Both the position numbers and the translations under genes were made by a program. A stretch of DNA of 64,000 nt from Acidobacteriota bacterium (GTDB lineage Bacteria; Acidobacteriota; Polarisedimenticolia; Polarisedimenticolales; Polarisedimenticolaceae), in assembly GCA_029861955.1 (NCBI GenBank), contig JAOTYK010000011.1, positions 62,001-126,000 of the forward strand, in the 5' to 3' direction. Positions 29,163 through 36,158 of the stretch are shown here, piece after piece. The notes beneath the pieces are model-generated. The model saw only the letters and a list, made by a program, of their open reading frames with translations. It was not told the DNA's origin and made no database searches. The number at the start of each line of letters is the position of its first letter. Within the stretch, counting starts at the first letter, position 1.

Positions 29163-30838
29163 GCCGCGAAATACGTCACGGCGGCGACGGCCAGCTCCAC
29201 ATCCGGTTCGACTTCGACCGTCAGCTGGTCGATCGGATCAAGACCCTCCCGAACCGTCGCTGGGATGGGGCCGCGCGGATCTGGCTGGTGCCTGAGAGCG
29301 ATGCCGCGTTGCTCGCCGAGTGTCTCGACGGCGCGGGCTTCTCCTACGACGAAGCCACCCGGTCCCTACTGGGCGACGACAGCCTGCCTGCCGCCACACG
29401 ACTTCCCGGTCTGTTCGATGCCGAGCCGCCGGGTGAGGAGGCCGTCGTCTCCGATGGCTGGACGGTCAGCGGCCTCAACGAGGCCGTTCGTGGTGCGCTG
29501 AAGAACGCGTTCCCTACATCGGTCTGGCTCGTGGGTGAGATCTCGGGCTTCAACAAGAGCCGTCACAGGCGACACGTCGGCTTCGAACTGGTCGAACGTT
29601 CCGACGACGGCGAGATCCGCTCGAAGGTTCAGGCGACGCTCTTCGAGCGGAGTCGCAAGGAGATCGAACGGGCGCTGAAAGCCGCCGGCAATCCATTTGT
29701 CCTGGAAGATGAGATCGTCGTCCGCGTGCAGATTCGGTTGGAGCTCTACGTCCCCTGGGGTCAGTACCGTGTCACCGTCGAGGGGCTGGATGTCCAGTAC
29801 ACCCTGGGAGAGGCGGCTCGGCGGCGCGAGGAGACGATCCGTCGTCTCGGCGAACGGGGTCTGCTGGAACTGAACGATCGACTCCCGATCGATCGCCTGC
29901 CGCTTCGCGTCGGCCTGATCACCAGCATTGGTTCCGACGCCTACAACGACGTCCTGCGAACGCTCCGGGAGTCGGGGTTCGCATTCGAGGTGACGGTCCA
30001 TGGCGCCCGGGTCCAGGGACGGGCGACGGAGCCGAGCGTGCTGAACGCACTGGACTGGTTTCGTGAACGGATCGACGCGTTCGATACGGTCCTGATCTGC
30101 CGTGGCGGCGGCTCGCGAACCGATCTGGTCTGGTTCGATAGCGAGGGGCTGGGCGAGGCCGTCGCGACGTTCCCGCGACCGGTGCTGATCGGAATCGGTC
30201 ACGAGCAAGATCGCTCGGTGCTGGATTCCGTGGCCCGCAGCTTCAAGACGCCGACGGCGACCGCCGCCTGGTTGGTCGAGCGGGTCGCCGACACACTGGC
30301 CGGGATCGAGCAATCGTCCACACGAATCCTGGAGTTGGCGCGGACCCGGATCGAGGGCGACCGCGAACGTCTGCGGTCGATCCGACAACGCCTCCGTACG
30401 AGTGGACGGGTCCAGTTACGTCGCGGGCAACAGAACCTTCGTCATTACGCCACTCGTATCCCGGGCGCCGTCGGCCTGCGGCTTCGTCAACAGTCGCTGA
30501 CGGTGGTGGACCGCAGCCGTCGAATCGCACGGGAATCGAACCGGCAGATGCGCGACGCAGGCCAGGCCCTGAGGGAGCGGGAATCCAGCCTGGGCCCCCT
30601 CGGCCGGCGCCTGCTGGCCCGTTCGACCGAGACCCTGGACGCCGGCGCGCGACGCCTACACACCATCGACCCCCGTCGGGTCGTGGAACGGGGTTTTGCG
30701 ATCCTCCGGGCCGGGAACGGCAACGTCGTTAGTCGGGTCGCAGCCGCCCCACGGGGCACACGGATGACGGCAGAGCTGAAGGATGGCACGATGAGGCTCC
30801 GCAGCGAGGGAGCGGCGGAACAGGATCCGGAGGAGTAG
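29159..30838 (+). CDS. xseA: Exodeoxyribonuclease VII large subunit with an extra N-terminal domain
   Basis: XseA with XseB degrades single-stranded DNA. The C-terminal 460 residues are a normal XseA: OB-fold (VSGLNEAVRGALKNAF, VWLVGEISGFNKS), then the catalytic domain with VGLITSIGSDAYNDVL, CRGGGSRTDLVWFDSE, GIGHEQDRSVLDSVA and TPTATAAWLVE, then a coiled coil. At 559 aa it is about 100 aa longer than usual. Residues 12-62 (LHIRFDFDRQLVDRIKTLP, then NRRWDGAARIWLVPES) resemble the HARP-like module of some SNF2 proteins. It overlaps the upstream gene by ATGA and is followed 5 nt later by xseB. Confidence 0.93.
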   Translation: MSREIRHGGDGQLHIRFDFDRQLVDRIKTLPNRRWDGAARIWLVPESDAALLAECLDGAGFSYDEATRSLLGDDSLPAATRLPGLFDAEPPGEEAVVSDGWTVSGLNEAVRGALKNAFPTSVWLVGEISGFNKSRHRRHVGFELVERSDDGEIRSKVQATLFERSRKEIERALKAAGNPFVLEDEIVVRVQIRLELYVPWGQYRVTVEGLDVQYTLGEAARRREETIRRLGERGLLELNDRLPIDRLPLRVGLITSIGSDAYNDVLRTLRESGFAFEVTVHGARVQGRATEPSVLNALDWFRERIDAFDTVLICRGGGSRTDLVWFDSEGLGEAVATFPRPVLIGIGHEQDRSVLDSVARSFKTPTATAAWLVERVADTLAGIEQSSTRILELARTRIEGDRERLRSIRQRLRTSGRVQLRRGQQNLRHYATRIPGAVGLRLRQQSLTVVDRSRRIARESNRQMRDAGQALRERESSLGPLGRRLLARSTETLDAGARRLHTIDPRRVVERGFAILRAGNGNVVSRVAAAPRGTRMTAELKDGTMRLRSEGAAEQDPEE

Positions 30839-30843
30839 GGACG

Positions 30844-31086
30844 ATGGCCAAGAGGACGACGAAGAAGACGACCGAGCCGGGTTATTCCGCCGCGTCGAGT
30901 CGGCTGGATGAGATCCTGACCTTGATCGAGGACGGCGACGTCGATATCGACGAACTGTCGGGGCTCGTGGAGGAGGCGGCCCAGCTGGTCGCGCTCTGCC
31001 GCAAGAAGATCCAGGCCGCCGAGGTCAAGGTCGCCTCGATCACCGAGCAACTGGAACGCGACGCCGAAGACGGGGACGACGCTTGA
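30844..31086 (+). CDS. xseB: Exodeoxyribonuclease VII small subunit
   Basis: This 80-aa helical protein matches XseB in size and pattern (YSAASSRLDEILTLIEDGDV, DIDELSGLVEEAAQLVALCR, KKIQAAEVKV). It binds the coiled coil of XseA to form exonuclease VII. A lysine-rich N-terminal tail of 12 residues precedes the helical hairpin. Its stop overlaps the TTG start of the tRNA dihydrouridine synthase gene as TTGA. Confidence 0.94.
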   Translation: MAKRTTKKTTEPGYSAASSRLDEILTLIEDGDVDIDELSGLVEEAAQLVALCRKKIQAAEVKVASITEQLERDAEDGDDA

Positions 31087-32156
31087 GCGCCGACTCGATC
31101 TTTCGTCAGCCCTTGATCATGGCGCCCATGAGCCGTGGCACCGACCTACCGTTTCGTCGACTGCTGACCGAGTACGGCGCCACCGTCTCCCTCGGCGAGA
31201 TGGCCTACGCCCACAAGGTCGCCCGCAACGGCAGCTCGGAACGGGTGCTGTTGCGACGTCATCCCGACGAAAAGGTGTTCGGCGCCCAACTCGCCGGCAA
31301 GCTCCCGCACGTCATGGCGGAGGCGGCGATCATCGCCGAGGAACAGGGCGCCGACTTCGTGGACGTCAACCTCGGCTGTCCCATCGATGACGCAACACGA
31401 CGCGGTTTCGGCGCCGCGCTGATGAAACGGCAGAAGCGCGTGGCGGAGATCGTCGCGGCGATGAAGGCCGCCGTCTCGATCCCGATCAGTATCAAGATGC
31501 GTCTCGGCTGGTCCGCCGAGAAGCCGACCTTCCTGAAGATCGCGAAGGCGGCGGAAGACGCCGGCGTGGACGCCATCGCGCTCCATGGGCGTAGCCGCGC
31601 GCAGCGTTATCGACGAGCCGCTGACTGGGACGCGGTGGGTGAGTTGGCCGCCAGCGTATCGGTACCGGTCATCGGCAACGGCGACATCTTCCATTGGACC
31701 GACGTCTCGCGCCGGATCGAACAGACGGGATGTGCGTCGGTCATGATCGGTCGCTGGGGGCTGGCGCGACCGTGGATTTTCCGCGAACTACAAGAACAGC
31801 GCGAGATCGAGTTCTACCCCGAGGAGCGCCTGGCAGTCCTGCGTCGATACGTCGACCTCTGCCGCGAATTGTTTCGGGACGACGAGAAGGGACGACGACA
31901 AACACGACGCTTCCTGGGCTTTCACCAGGATTTCTTCGCACGCTATCGTCGTAACGCGAGTGCCGACGCCGTCAACGCCGACGACCAGCGAAACTGGGGC
32001 GACGCCCCGGCGGACCCGCTCGAGGAGTGGCTCTGTCGGGTGGATCTCCCCGGGGTCGAGGCGCTCTGCGACTGGCTCGTGGACGGCGAGGAGCGCACTC
32101 CCCCACCCCTGGATCAGGACTCCCGGCGGGCAGTCAAGACACCGGCCTACGGATAG
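31083..32156 (+). CDS. tRNA-dihydrouridine synthase, Dus3-like
   Basis: The 357-aa FMN enzyme reduces uridine in tRNA D-loops. It shows IMAPMSRGTDLPFRRLL, catalytic C99 in VDVNLGCPIDDATRRGFGAALM and the FMN region VIGNGDIFHWTD. CPID, LHGRSRAQRYRRAADW and the close RPWIFRELQEQREI plus TRRFL resemble eukaryotic Dus3 more than bacterial DusA/B/C. TTG 31083 overlaps the xseB stop; an ATG at 31119 would remove the first 12 residues. It is the fourth gene of the desulfurase-xseA-xseB-dus run. The modified position is not deducible with certainty; eukaryotic Dus3 acts on U47. Confidence 0.92.
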   Translation: MSADSIFRQPLIMAPMSRGTDLPFRRLLTEYGATVSLGEMAYAHKVARNGSSERVLLRRHPDEKVFGAQLAGKLPHVMAEAAIIAEEQGADFVDVNLGCPIDDATRRGFGAALMKRQKRVAEIVAAMKAAVSIPISIKMRLGWSAEKPTFLKIAKAAEDAGVDAIALHGRSRAQRYRRAADWDAVGELAASVSVPVIGNGDIFHWTDVSRRIEQTGCASVMIGRWGLARPWIFRELQEQREIEFYPEERLAVLRRYVDLCRELFRDDEKGRRQTRRFLGFHQDFFARYRRNASADAVNADDQRNWGDAPADPLEEWLCRVDLPGVEALCDWLVDGEERTPPPLDQDSRRAVKTPAYG

Positions 32157-32206
32157 CCGATCATCCGCTAGAATGGCGGACGTAGACCGATACTCGGAGG
32201 ATGAAG

Positions 32207-32848
32207 ATGAAGTTGCAGACGTGGGTTCCCCTGCTTTTGATAGTCGTATTCGCGTCGGTGCATTGCTCGTCGCCCCCTCCCGCGGATCCGCCGGCATCCA
32301 CGTCGACTGACGTGGGCGGAGACAGCCGCCCGGCTCAGACACTGCCGATCCCCGGCGTCGGCGACAACCAAGTTCCTCCTCCGTCTCCATCAGATTTCGG
32401 CCCCGTGACCTGGGACGTGCCTGCCGACTGGACGGTGGTCCCACCGGCTAACAACATGCGTTTCGCCCAGTACGAGGTGTCGGACGCGGAGTGTGTCGTC
32501 TTCTACTTCGGCCCGGGTCAGGGCGGTGACCCCCTGGCCAACGCCCGCCGCTGGGCGGGAATGTTCACCCAACCGGACGGTCGCGATTCGCAAGAGGTCA
32601 TGCAACTCACGACGATCCGCGAAAGCACCCCAAGAACCCATCTGGTGGAACTGACCGGCAGGTACACCGGTAGCATGACGACGGGTGTCGCCCCGGCCGA
32701 ACCCATCGAGAAAGCCATGCTGCTTGGCGGCATCATCGAGGGGCCGGATGCCCCGTGGTTCTTCAAGTTCACCGGCCCCGAGACCACGGTCCGCGCCCAG
32801 CGAGACGCGTTCATCGCCATGCTCGAGAGCGGTCGCTTTGGCGACTAA
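32207..32848 (+). CDS. Hypothetical lipoprotein
   Basis: The 213-aa protein has a signal peptide with lipobox FASVHC (Cys near residue 20), then a Pro/Ser/Thr-rich linker to about residue 65. The remaining region (VTWDVPADWTVVPPANNMRF, CVVFYFGPGQGGDPLANARR, and GPDAPWFFKFTGPETTV) forms a domain I recall only from uncharacterised lipoproteins. ATG 32207 has GGAGG at six nt; the ATG two codons earlier touches that ribosome site. It overlaps the M28 peptidase start by 11 nt, so the two are probably co-translated. No function is claimed. Confidence 0.75.
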   Translation: MKLQTWVPLLLIVVFASVHCSSPPPADPPASTSTDVGGDSRPAQTLPIPGVGDNQVPPPSPSDFGPVTWDVPADWTVVPPANNMRFAQYEVSDAECVVFYFGPGQGGDPLANARRWAGMFTQPDGRDSQEVMQLTTIRESTPRTHLVELTGRYTGSMTTGVAPAEPIEKAMLLGGIIEGPDAPWFFKFTGPETTVRAQRDAFIAMLESGRFGD

Positions 32849-33884
32849 GTCGGCACCGACACCGACACCGGAGGCACCGTCCCGACGGGTCTCGATCTTG
32901 CGAATCACATTCGCAACGGTCGTCATCCTGGTGTTCGCGACCTCGCTGCTGGGCCTTTTCATAAGCGGACCGGTGGTCGTCCGCGTGCCGTCCGTCAAGA
33001 TCGAGGCCGAACCGTCGGTCGAGCGTTTGCGATCCGACGTCGCTCACCTTTGCGGACCGCTGTCACCCCGTGACTACCAGCACCCCGAGAACCTGAGCAA
33101 GACGGCCTCGTGGATCTTCTCCGAATTCCACGACGCCGAACTGAGAACTGTGATGCAAACCTATGCCGTCGAGGGGCGTGTCTTCCACAACGTCATCGGG
33201 ACGGTGTCGGGGAACGATCCGTCGCGGGGGGCCCTTGTCATCGGCGCGCACTATGACGCGTTCATGGAGCACCCCGGCGCCGACGACAATGCCAGCGGCG
33301 TGGCCGTTCTCCTGGAACTTGTCCGGACGCTGCCCGATGCGACCCCCCGCAGGGATTGGCACTTCGTCGCGTTCAGCACCGAGGAGCCGCCCTACTTCGG
33401 CACCGACCACATGGGGAGCGCCCACTACGCCCACAGCCTTCGCGAACGTGACGTCAAGGTCGATCTGATGATCGCCCTGGACGGCGTCGGTCGTTTCTCC
33501 GACGAGAAGAACAGCCAGAACTTTCCCGTACCCGGTATTGGGTTCCTCTACCCGAGCGCAGGGAACTTCGTGGCGGTGGTCGGCAACTTGAACTCCGGCA
33601 CCTCAATCCGGCGCGTCAAGTCGGGGATCATGTCGACCCGTTCGATTCCGGTCAACTCCTTCCGTGGACCCGCCGCCGTCGACGGTGTCGACTGGTCGGA
33701 CCACGCGTCGTTCTGGGAGTACGGCATGCCCGGCGTGCTTCTCACCGACACGCTGTTCGCACGACACGGCGACTATCACAGCGCCACCGACACACCGGAC
33801 AAGTTGGACTATCGCCGGATGACTCAGGTGGTGACCGGTCTCCACGGCGTTCTTCATCCCGACATTCGGGTTCGCAACGAGTAG
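32838..33884 (+). CDS. M28 family zinc metallopeptidase, membrane-anchored
   Basis: This protein (348 aa from TTG 32838) has an N-terminal TM segment (ITFATVVILVFATSLLGLFI) and an M28 aminopeptidase domain. Zinc ligands appear in order: H in VIGAHYDAF, bridging D in GADDNASGVAVLLEL, general base E and ligand E in FSTEEPPYF, D in MIALDGVGRF and a C-terminal H in GDYHSATDTPDKLDY. TTG is chosen because it overlaps the preceding gene and keeps a basic stretch before the TM; no in-frame ATG lies near. It probably trims peptides on the outer face of the inner membrane. Confidence 0.87.
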   Translation: MATKSAPTPTPEAPSRRVSILRITFATVVILVFATSLLGLFISGPVVVRVPSVKIEAEPSVERLRSDVAHLCGPLSPRDYQHPENLSKTASWIFSEFHDAELRTVMQTYAVEGRVFHNVIGTVSGNDPSRGALVIGAHYDAFMEHPGADDNASGVAVLLELVRTLPDATPRRDWHFVAFSTEEPPYFGTDHMGSAHYAHSLRERDVKVDLMIALDGVGRFSDEKNSQNFPVPGIGFLYPSAGNFVAVVGNLNSGTSIRRVKSGIMSTRSIPVNSFRGPAAVDGVDWSDHASFWEYGMPGVLLTDTLFARHGDYHSATDTPDKLDYRRMTQVVTGLHGVLHPDIRVRNE

Positions 33885-33964
33885 ACCCGTTCGTTGCTTT
33901 TCGGCAACGCGTCACGGTCCAGGATGTTGTGCGCTTCGGTGCGCGCCCCCGAGAATGCGCCTCG

Positions 33965-35344
33965 ATGGGCAACACCCGAACCCAACTTGTCGACGGACGA
34001 TTCGCGATCCTCTGCAGGCTCGGACGCGGGGGGATGGCGTCGGCGTTTCGGGCCTACGACTGTCGTCAGCAGCGGCGGGTTGTGCTGAAGGCCATCGAGG
34101 AGGCCGGTCCGTGGCGACCGGATCATCCAGTCGTTCAGGAGTTTGAGGCGTGGAGTGACCTGGATCATCCCGGGATCGTTCGCGCGCATGAGTTGCGGGT
34201 GGCGGCGGATGGGCCGTTGCCCGCGGGCATGCCGTACCTGGTGCTGGAAGAGGTCGTCGGCGACAACCTGGACCGCACGCGTCCGGTGGCGGGCTGGGAT
34301 GGGAAGACGCTGCGTCGGCTGGCCGTTGAAATGCTCTCTGCGCTGGCGCATATCCATCGGCGTGGCTGGGTGCATCGGGATGTCAAACCGGCGAACGTGT
34401 TGCAGTCGACTCGGGGAATTGAACGGGCTCGCTTGACGGACTTCGGTCTTGCGACGCCGTGTGGTCATAAGGACGTTCCCGGCGAGCTGAGTGGATCCTT
34501 CCCCTACGCGGCACCGGAGTGTGTCCTGGGCCGCACCCTCGACGGTCGCACCGATCTTTACGCGCTGGGCGTGCTGTTGTGTCGTCTGGCGGCGGGGCGT
34601 CGCTGGCAGGAGCCCTCGCCGGAGCAGACCCTGGCGCACTACATCACCGGGCGACCGTTTCCGGGGGTGATTGACGCGATTCGACACCTCGGAGACGAAA
34701 CGCTGGCGACGGTGGTCACACGGCTGGTGTCGCTGGATAAGGCCAGACGTCCGGTGGACGCCGACTCGGCGCTGAGGATGTTGAACGATCAGGCGTCGAT
34801 TGAGGAGCGTTCGAGGATTCGTCCCTCGATCATGAACCTACGTCTTCATCTGGACCGCACCCGACTCGGGCGAAGACACGCCATCCGGGTTCTTCCGGAC
34901 GTCAGAGACACCATCCAGAGACGACTGCGGCGCTGGTGCCCCGGGTTCGGGGTGCCGTTTGTCGAGATGAATGCGTCCGAACGATCGCCCGCAGAAGCGT
35001 GGCTGGAGGGTGTGGCCCAGCTTCGCGACGAGCTCGAACTGAACCAACGAGCGCGGCGGGCACAGTCCAGGAAATCCGATTCACTACCGCTGATGCGTGT
35101 GGGCAGCCGTTGGATCGTGGATCGGATGGGATCTGCCGATCGATCCTCTCCGTCGTCCGTGGCGAAGGCCATCCTCACATCGGCCGGCGTCGTTCCGGTT
35201 GCCTGGTACGTTCAGGTAGGATTCGACGACGCGTACTCGCGGTCGGTGCTGGAGAATCTCTATCGGGGTTGCCAACGAGAGCGCGGGCCTCGGCGTTCCG
35301 GGGGGCTTCTGCTGGTTCACGAAGCTACGGAAGCGACCCACTGA
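33965..35344 (+). CDS. Ser/Thr protein kinase with unidentified C-terminal domain
   Basis: The 459-aa protein has a Hanks-type kinase domain over about residues 1-270. The glycine loop is LCRLGRGGMASAFRAYD, the lysine is in VVLKAIE, the catalytic loop is HRDVKPANVL, then TDFGLA and the PYAAPE box. About 190 residues follow with no TM segment and no family I recognise (RRWCPGFGVPFVEMNASERS and GGLLLVHEATEATH). In relatives this place can hold an AAA or TPR module, but no P-loop is visible here. ATG 33965 is preferred; a GTG 36 nt upstream is possible. It is probably a cytoplasmic signalling kinase. Confidence 0.85.
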   Translation: MGNTRTQLVDGRFAILCRLGRGGMASAFRAYDCRQQRRVVLKAIEEAGPWRPDHPVVQEFEAWSDLDHPGIVRAHELRVAADGPLPAGMPYLVLEEVVGDNLDRTRPVAGWDGKTLRRLAVEMLSALAHIHRRGWVHRDVKPANVLQSTRGIERARLTDFGLATPCGHKDVPGELSGSFPYAAPECVLGRTLDGRTDLYALGVLLCRLAAGRRWQEPSPEQTLAHYITGRPFPGVIDAIRHLGDETLATVVTRLVSLDKARRPVDADSALRMLNDQASIEERSRIRPSIMNLRLHLDRTRLGRRHAIRVLPDVRDTIQRRLRRWCPGFGVPFVEMNASERSPAEAWLEGVAQLRDELELNQRARRAQSRKSDSLPLMRVGSRWIVDRMGSADRSSPSSVAKAILTSAGVVPVAWYVQVGFDDAYSRSVLENLYRGCQRERGPRRSGGLLLVHEATEATH

Positions 35345-35360
35345 TCGCCGCCGGTCCAAG

Positions 35361-35391
35361 AAAAGCGCGGAACCCCCTTCGGAGTTCCGCG
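35361..35391 (-). terminator. Rho-independent terminator of the bactofilin-like gene
   Basis: Read leftwards, an 8-bp perfect stem (CGCGGAAC / GTTCCGCG, 10-nt loop) is followed by CTTTTCTT. It serves the minus-strand repeat protein. The kinase on the plus strand stops at 35344, before the hairpin. Confidence 0.6.
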
Positions 35392-35398
35392 TCGGAAG

Positions 35399-35420
35399 AA
35401 AAATAAATCTGTCCCCTTTT
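35399..35420. repeat. Single copy of the second REP motif
   Basis: A 22-nt sequence (core AAATAAATCTGTCCCCTTTT) identical to each arm end of the large palindrome at 38972-39030. Its right end overlaps the stop codon of the bactofilin-like gene. This motif differs from the RAYT ends at 27 kb. Confidence 0.7.
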
Positions 35421-36057
35421 ACTTCTCGACGACCTTGGCGCCGAGGATCTCGCCGGCGATGGTGCCACCGCGAAGGTAGACCTCGACTTCGCGATCCTTG
35501 TCCTCGACGATCACGTCGCCCATGACGGTGGATCCGCTCTCGACATAGATTCGCACGGCGCGGCGACGATCGGAGCTGCGGGAGTTGGTGTCCTTGATGA
35601 TGAGGTCGCCGCCGACGCTGGTGCCGTCGCTCAGCGTCACGTCGCCGTTGTAGGTGCTGACGTCATGGGCGACTTCGACACCGGTCAAATCCAACGAGCC
35701 GTTCACCGTACCCACCGAATCGGCGCTGGAACGCATGCCCATCGAGATCGAACCGTTGACGCTTTCGACGTCGCCATCGATCATCGTGCCGTCGCCGATC
35801 TCGATGCCGCCGTTGACACTGCTGACCGTTTTGACACGCGCGTTGCGGCCGATCTCGACACCGCCGTTGACCGACTCGGCATCGCCATCGACGGTGGCGC
35901 CGTCACCGATGCGGATGCCGCCGTTGAGCGTGGAGAGGTCGTCGGTGACGGTCTCGCCGGCACCGACACGGACGGAGGAGTTGATGTCGCCTGCCACGAC
36001 GGGCAGGGTCAGGAAGAAGAGGAGGAGGGCGAAAAGGGCGAGGTAGCGAAGTTTCAT
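35419..36057 (-). CDS. Secreted bactofilin-like repeat protein
   Basis: The 212-aa protein has a signal peptide (LALFALLLFFLTLPVVAG) and then a right-handed beta-solenoid of about 18-residue repeats: STLNGGIRIGDGATVDGDAE, SVNGGVEIGRNARVKTVS, SVNGGIEIGDGTMIDGDVE, SVNGSISMGMRSSADSV. The repeat pattern matches polymer-forming bactofilin or DUF4097-type proteins. The SVNGG turn is nearly invariant, indicating recent repeat duplication. A predicted export signal is unusual for true bactofilins, which are cytoplasmic. It may form a periplasmic filament or surface patch. Confidence 0.75.
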   Translation of the reverse strand: MKLRYLALFALLLFFLTLPVVAGDINSSVRVGAGETVTDDLSTLNGGIRIGDGATVDGDAESVNGGVEIGRNARVKTVSSVNGGIEIGDGTMIDGDVESVNGSISMGMRSSADSVGTVNGSLDLTGVEVAHDVSTYNGDVTLSDGTSVGGDLIIKDTNSRSSDRRRAVRIYVESGSTVMGDVIVEDKDREVEVYLRGGTIAGEILGAKVVEK

Positions 36058-36158
36058 GGCGATCTCCTGGGGTAACTAGGCCGTTCCCCCACCTAAATGC
36101 CTGAACGCCGAGCATGGTTGCAGGGCCATCGCAAGATTCTGGTTTCGCCGCTGTCGGC

